Assembly: GCF_000269605.1 (NCBI RefSeq)
Contig: NZ_AKCI01000001.1
Location: 186,001 to 250,000, forward strand
Reading direction: 5' to 3'
DNA length: 64,000 bases
Source: Scardovia wiggsiae F0424
GTDB lineage: Bacteria > Actinomycetota > Actinomycetes > Actinomycetales > Bifidobacteriaceae
Position 1 is the first letter of the stretch. Every line of letters begins with the position of its first letter. The notes under the pieces are model-generated. The model was not told the origin of the DNA, did not search any database, and saw nothing but the letters and a program-made list of their open reading frames with translations. The translations under genes and the position numbers were made by a program. Positions 63,307 to 64,000 of this stretch are shown one piece after another.

Positions 63307-64000
63307 TCAGTCACCCGAAGGCCTGTCTGAAGGCCTGAGAGACTGCTGCTTCAGGGGGACGAGCTGCTCTGCTGCACCGAGATAAGCCGAAGGGCTGAGC
63401 CGGGAAAGCCTGCGTGCTGTTTCTTTATCGAAACCAAGCGCTGAGATGAAGCTTTCAACATCATGTTTATCTATCTTTTTCCCGCGCATAAGCTCTTTGA
63501 CGCGTTCATAAGGGTTATCCATGCCTTCAGCCCCGGTAAGCGCGCATGCGCGCATCGCAGTCTGCACAGGCTCGCCAAGGACTTCCCAGTTGCTGTTGAG
63601 CTCCTGTTCCATAGCTTCATTGTGCGGGTGGATGGAATCCAGGCCGCCGGCAAGGTTTTCCAAAGCCAGGAGGCTGTATCCAAAAGCCGAACCTATGTTG
63701 CGCTGGGTCGTGGAATCGGTCAGGTCGCGCTGCCAGCGGGTCTCAACGAGGGTAGCGCTCAGGGAGTCGAACAGGGCGCATGAGAGTTCAAAATTAGCTT
63801 CAGCGTTTTCAAAACGTATAGGGTTCACTTTATGCGGCATAGTGCTGGAGCCGGTAGCCCCCTGAACGGGGATCTGCACGAAAGTCCCGCGTGAGATATA
63901 CATCCATATATCAACTGCAAGGTTGTGAAGGATATGGTTTATATGGCTGACTGTAGAGTACAGTTCGGCCTGCCAGTCGTGGGGCTCTATCTGCGTAGTG
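63307..64000 (-). CDS. purB: Adenylosuccinate lyase, C-terminal part, cut by window edge
   Basis: The open frame enters from the right edge with TTQIEPHDWQAEL and reaches GSSTMPHKVNP, the fumarase/ASL superfamily signature with the catalytic loop serine. The last 230 or so residues, to a stop at 63307, are present. PurB acts twice in purine synthesis, releasing fumarate. The N-terminus and promoter lie outside the window. Confidence 0.95.
   Translation of the reverse strand, partial: TTQIEPHDWQAELYSTVSHINHILHNLAVDIWMYISRGTFVQIPVQGATGSSTMPHKVNPIRFENAEANFELSCALFDSLSATLVETRWQRDLTDSTTQRNIGSAFGYSLLALENLAGGLDSIHPHNEAMEQELNSNWEVLGEPVQTAMRACALTGAEGMDNPYERVKELMRGKKIDKHDVESFISALGFDKETARRLSRLSPSAYLGAAEQLVPLKQQSLRPSDRPSGD

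Overview
The window is chromosomal DNA of an actinobacterium, most likely family Bifidobacteriaceae. The evidence is gene content and style: recO-uppS, DUF3052 and DUF3107 proteins, a UvrD2-like helicase beside a Zincin_2 (DUF2342) protein and a YlbL-like Lon protease, an ileS gene under a translational T-box, a galT-galK pair behind a DeoR-type regulator, a fused msrAB, a 29-residue bS22-type ribosomal protein, one HU gene, and several apparently leaderless genes. A Scardovia-like genus is only a guess. There is no phage, IS element, CRISPR array or resistance island.

Layout. 1-416: start of a VKOR-family membrane protein running off the left edge. 630-1487: PHP phosphoesterase. 1533-8416: a complete ribose system (LacI-type regulator, RbsA, RbsC, RbsB, RbsD, ribokinase) with a strong promoter and operator before the regulator and a 14-bp terminator at the end. 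8468-16164: an actinobacterial core block (DUF3107, degenerate APH-like protein with a disordered tail, short UvrD2-like helicase, Zincin_2 protein, Lon-like protease, DUF3052). 16165-18196: 2 kb without a convincing CDS, holding an octamer-periodic repeat array, two long-stem inverted repeats, a tRNA 3'-half remnant, purine-rich tracts and an intact tRNA-Val. 18197-30046: DivIVA-module protein, recO, uppS, a LolD/FtsX ABC exporter, a DUF2130 coiled-coil protein and a 1041-residue membrane protein. 30168-35481: BrnQ, then T-box and ileS. 35733-41838: DUF488, murI, patatin, class A PBP, Crp/Fnr regulator and a dolichol-phosphate-mannose-synthase-like glycosyltransferase. 41916-46996: DeoR regulator, operator cluster, galT, galK and an amidohydrolase. 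47139-54281: trmL, mutY, two membrane-anchored exported proteins, radA, bS22, rpiA and an RNase HI. 54628-64000: an ABC-2 exporter, msrAB, a divergent IMPase-fold protein, a GNAT acetyltransferase, HU, a flippase fused to a kinase-like domain, and the 3' part of purB.

Functionally, ribose import and phosphorylation link to rpiA, which converts ribose 5-phosphate to ribulose 5-phosphate. galK and galT make UDP-galactose from galactose. murI, uppS and the class A PBP serve peptidoglycan synthesis. recO, radA, mutY and the UvrD-like helicase serve DNA repair. VKOR and MsrAB serve thiol and methionine redox balance.

No wholly new system is proven here. The best leads are the octamer array and hairpin pair in the 2-kb gap, the collagen-like linker on VKOR, the flippase/kinase-like fusion, and the recurring -10-to-ATG leaderless layout.
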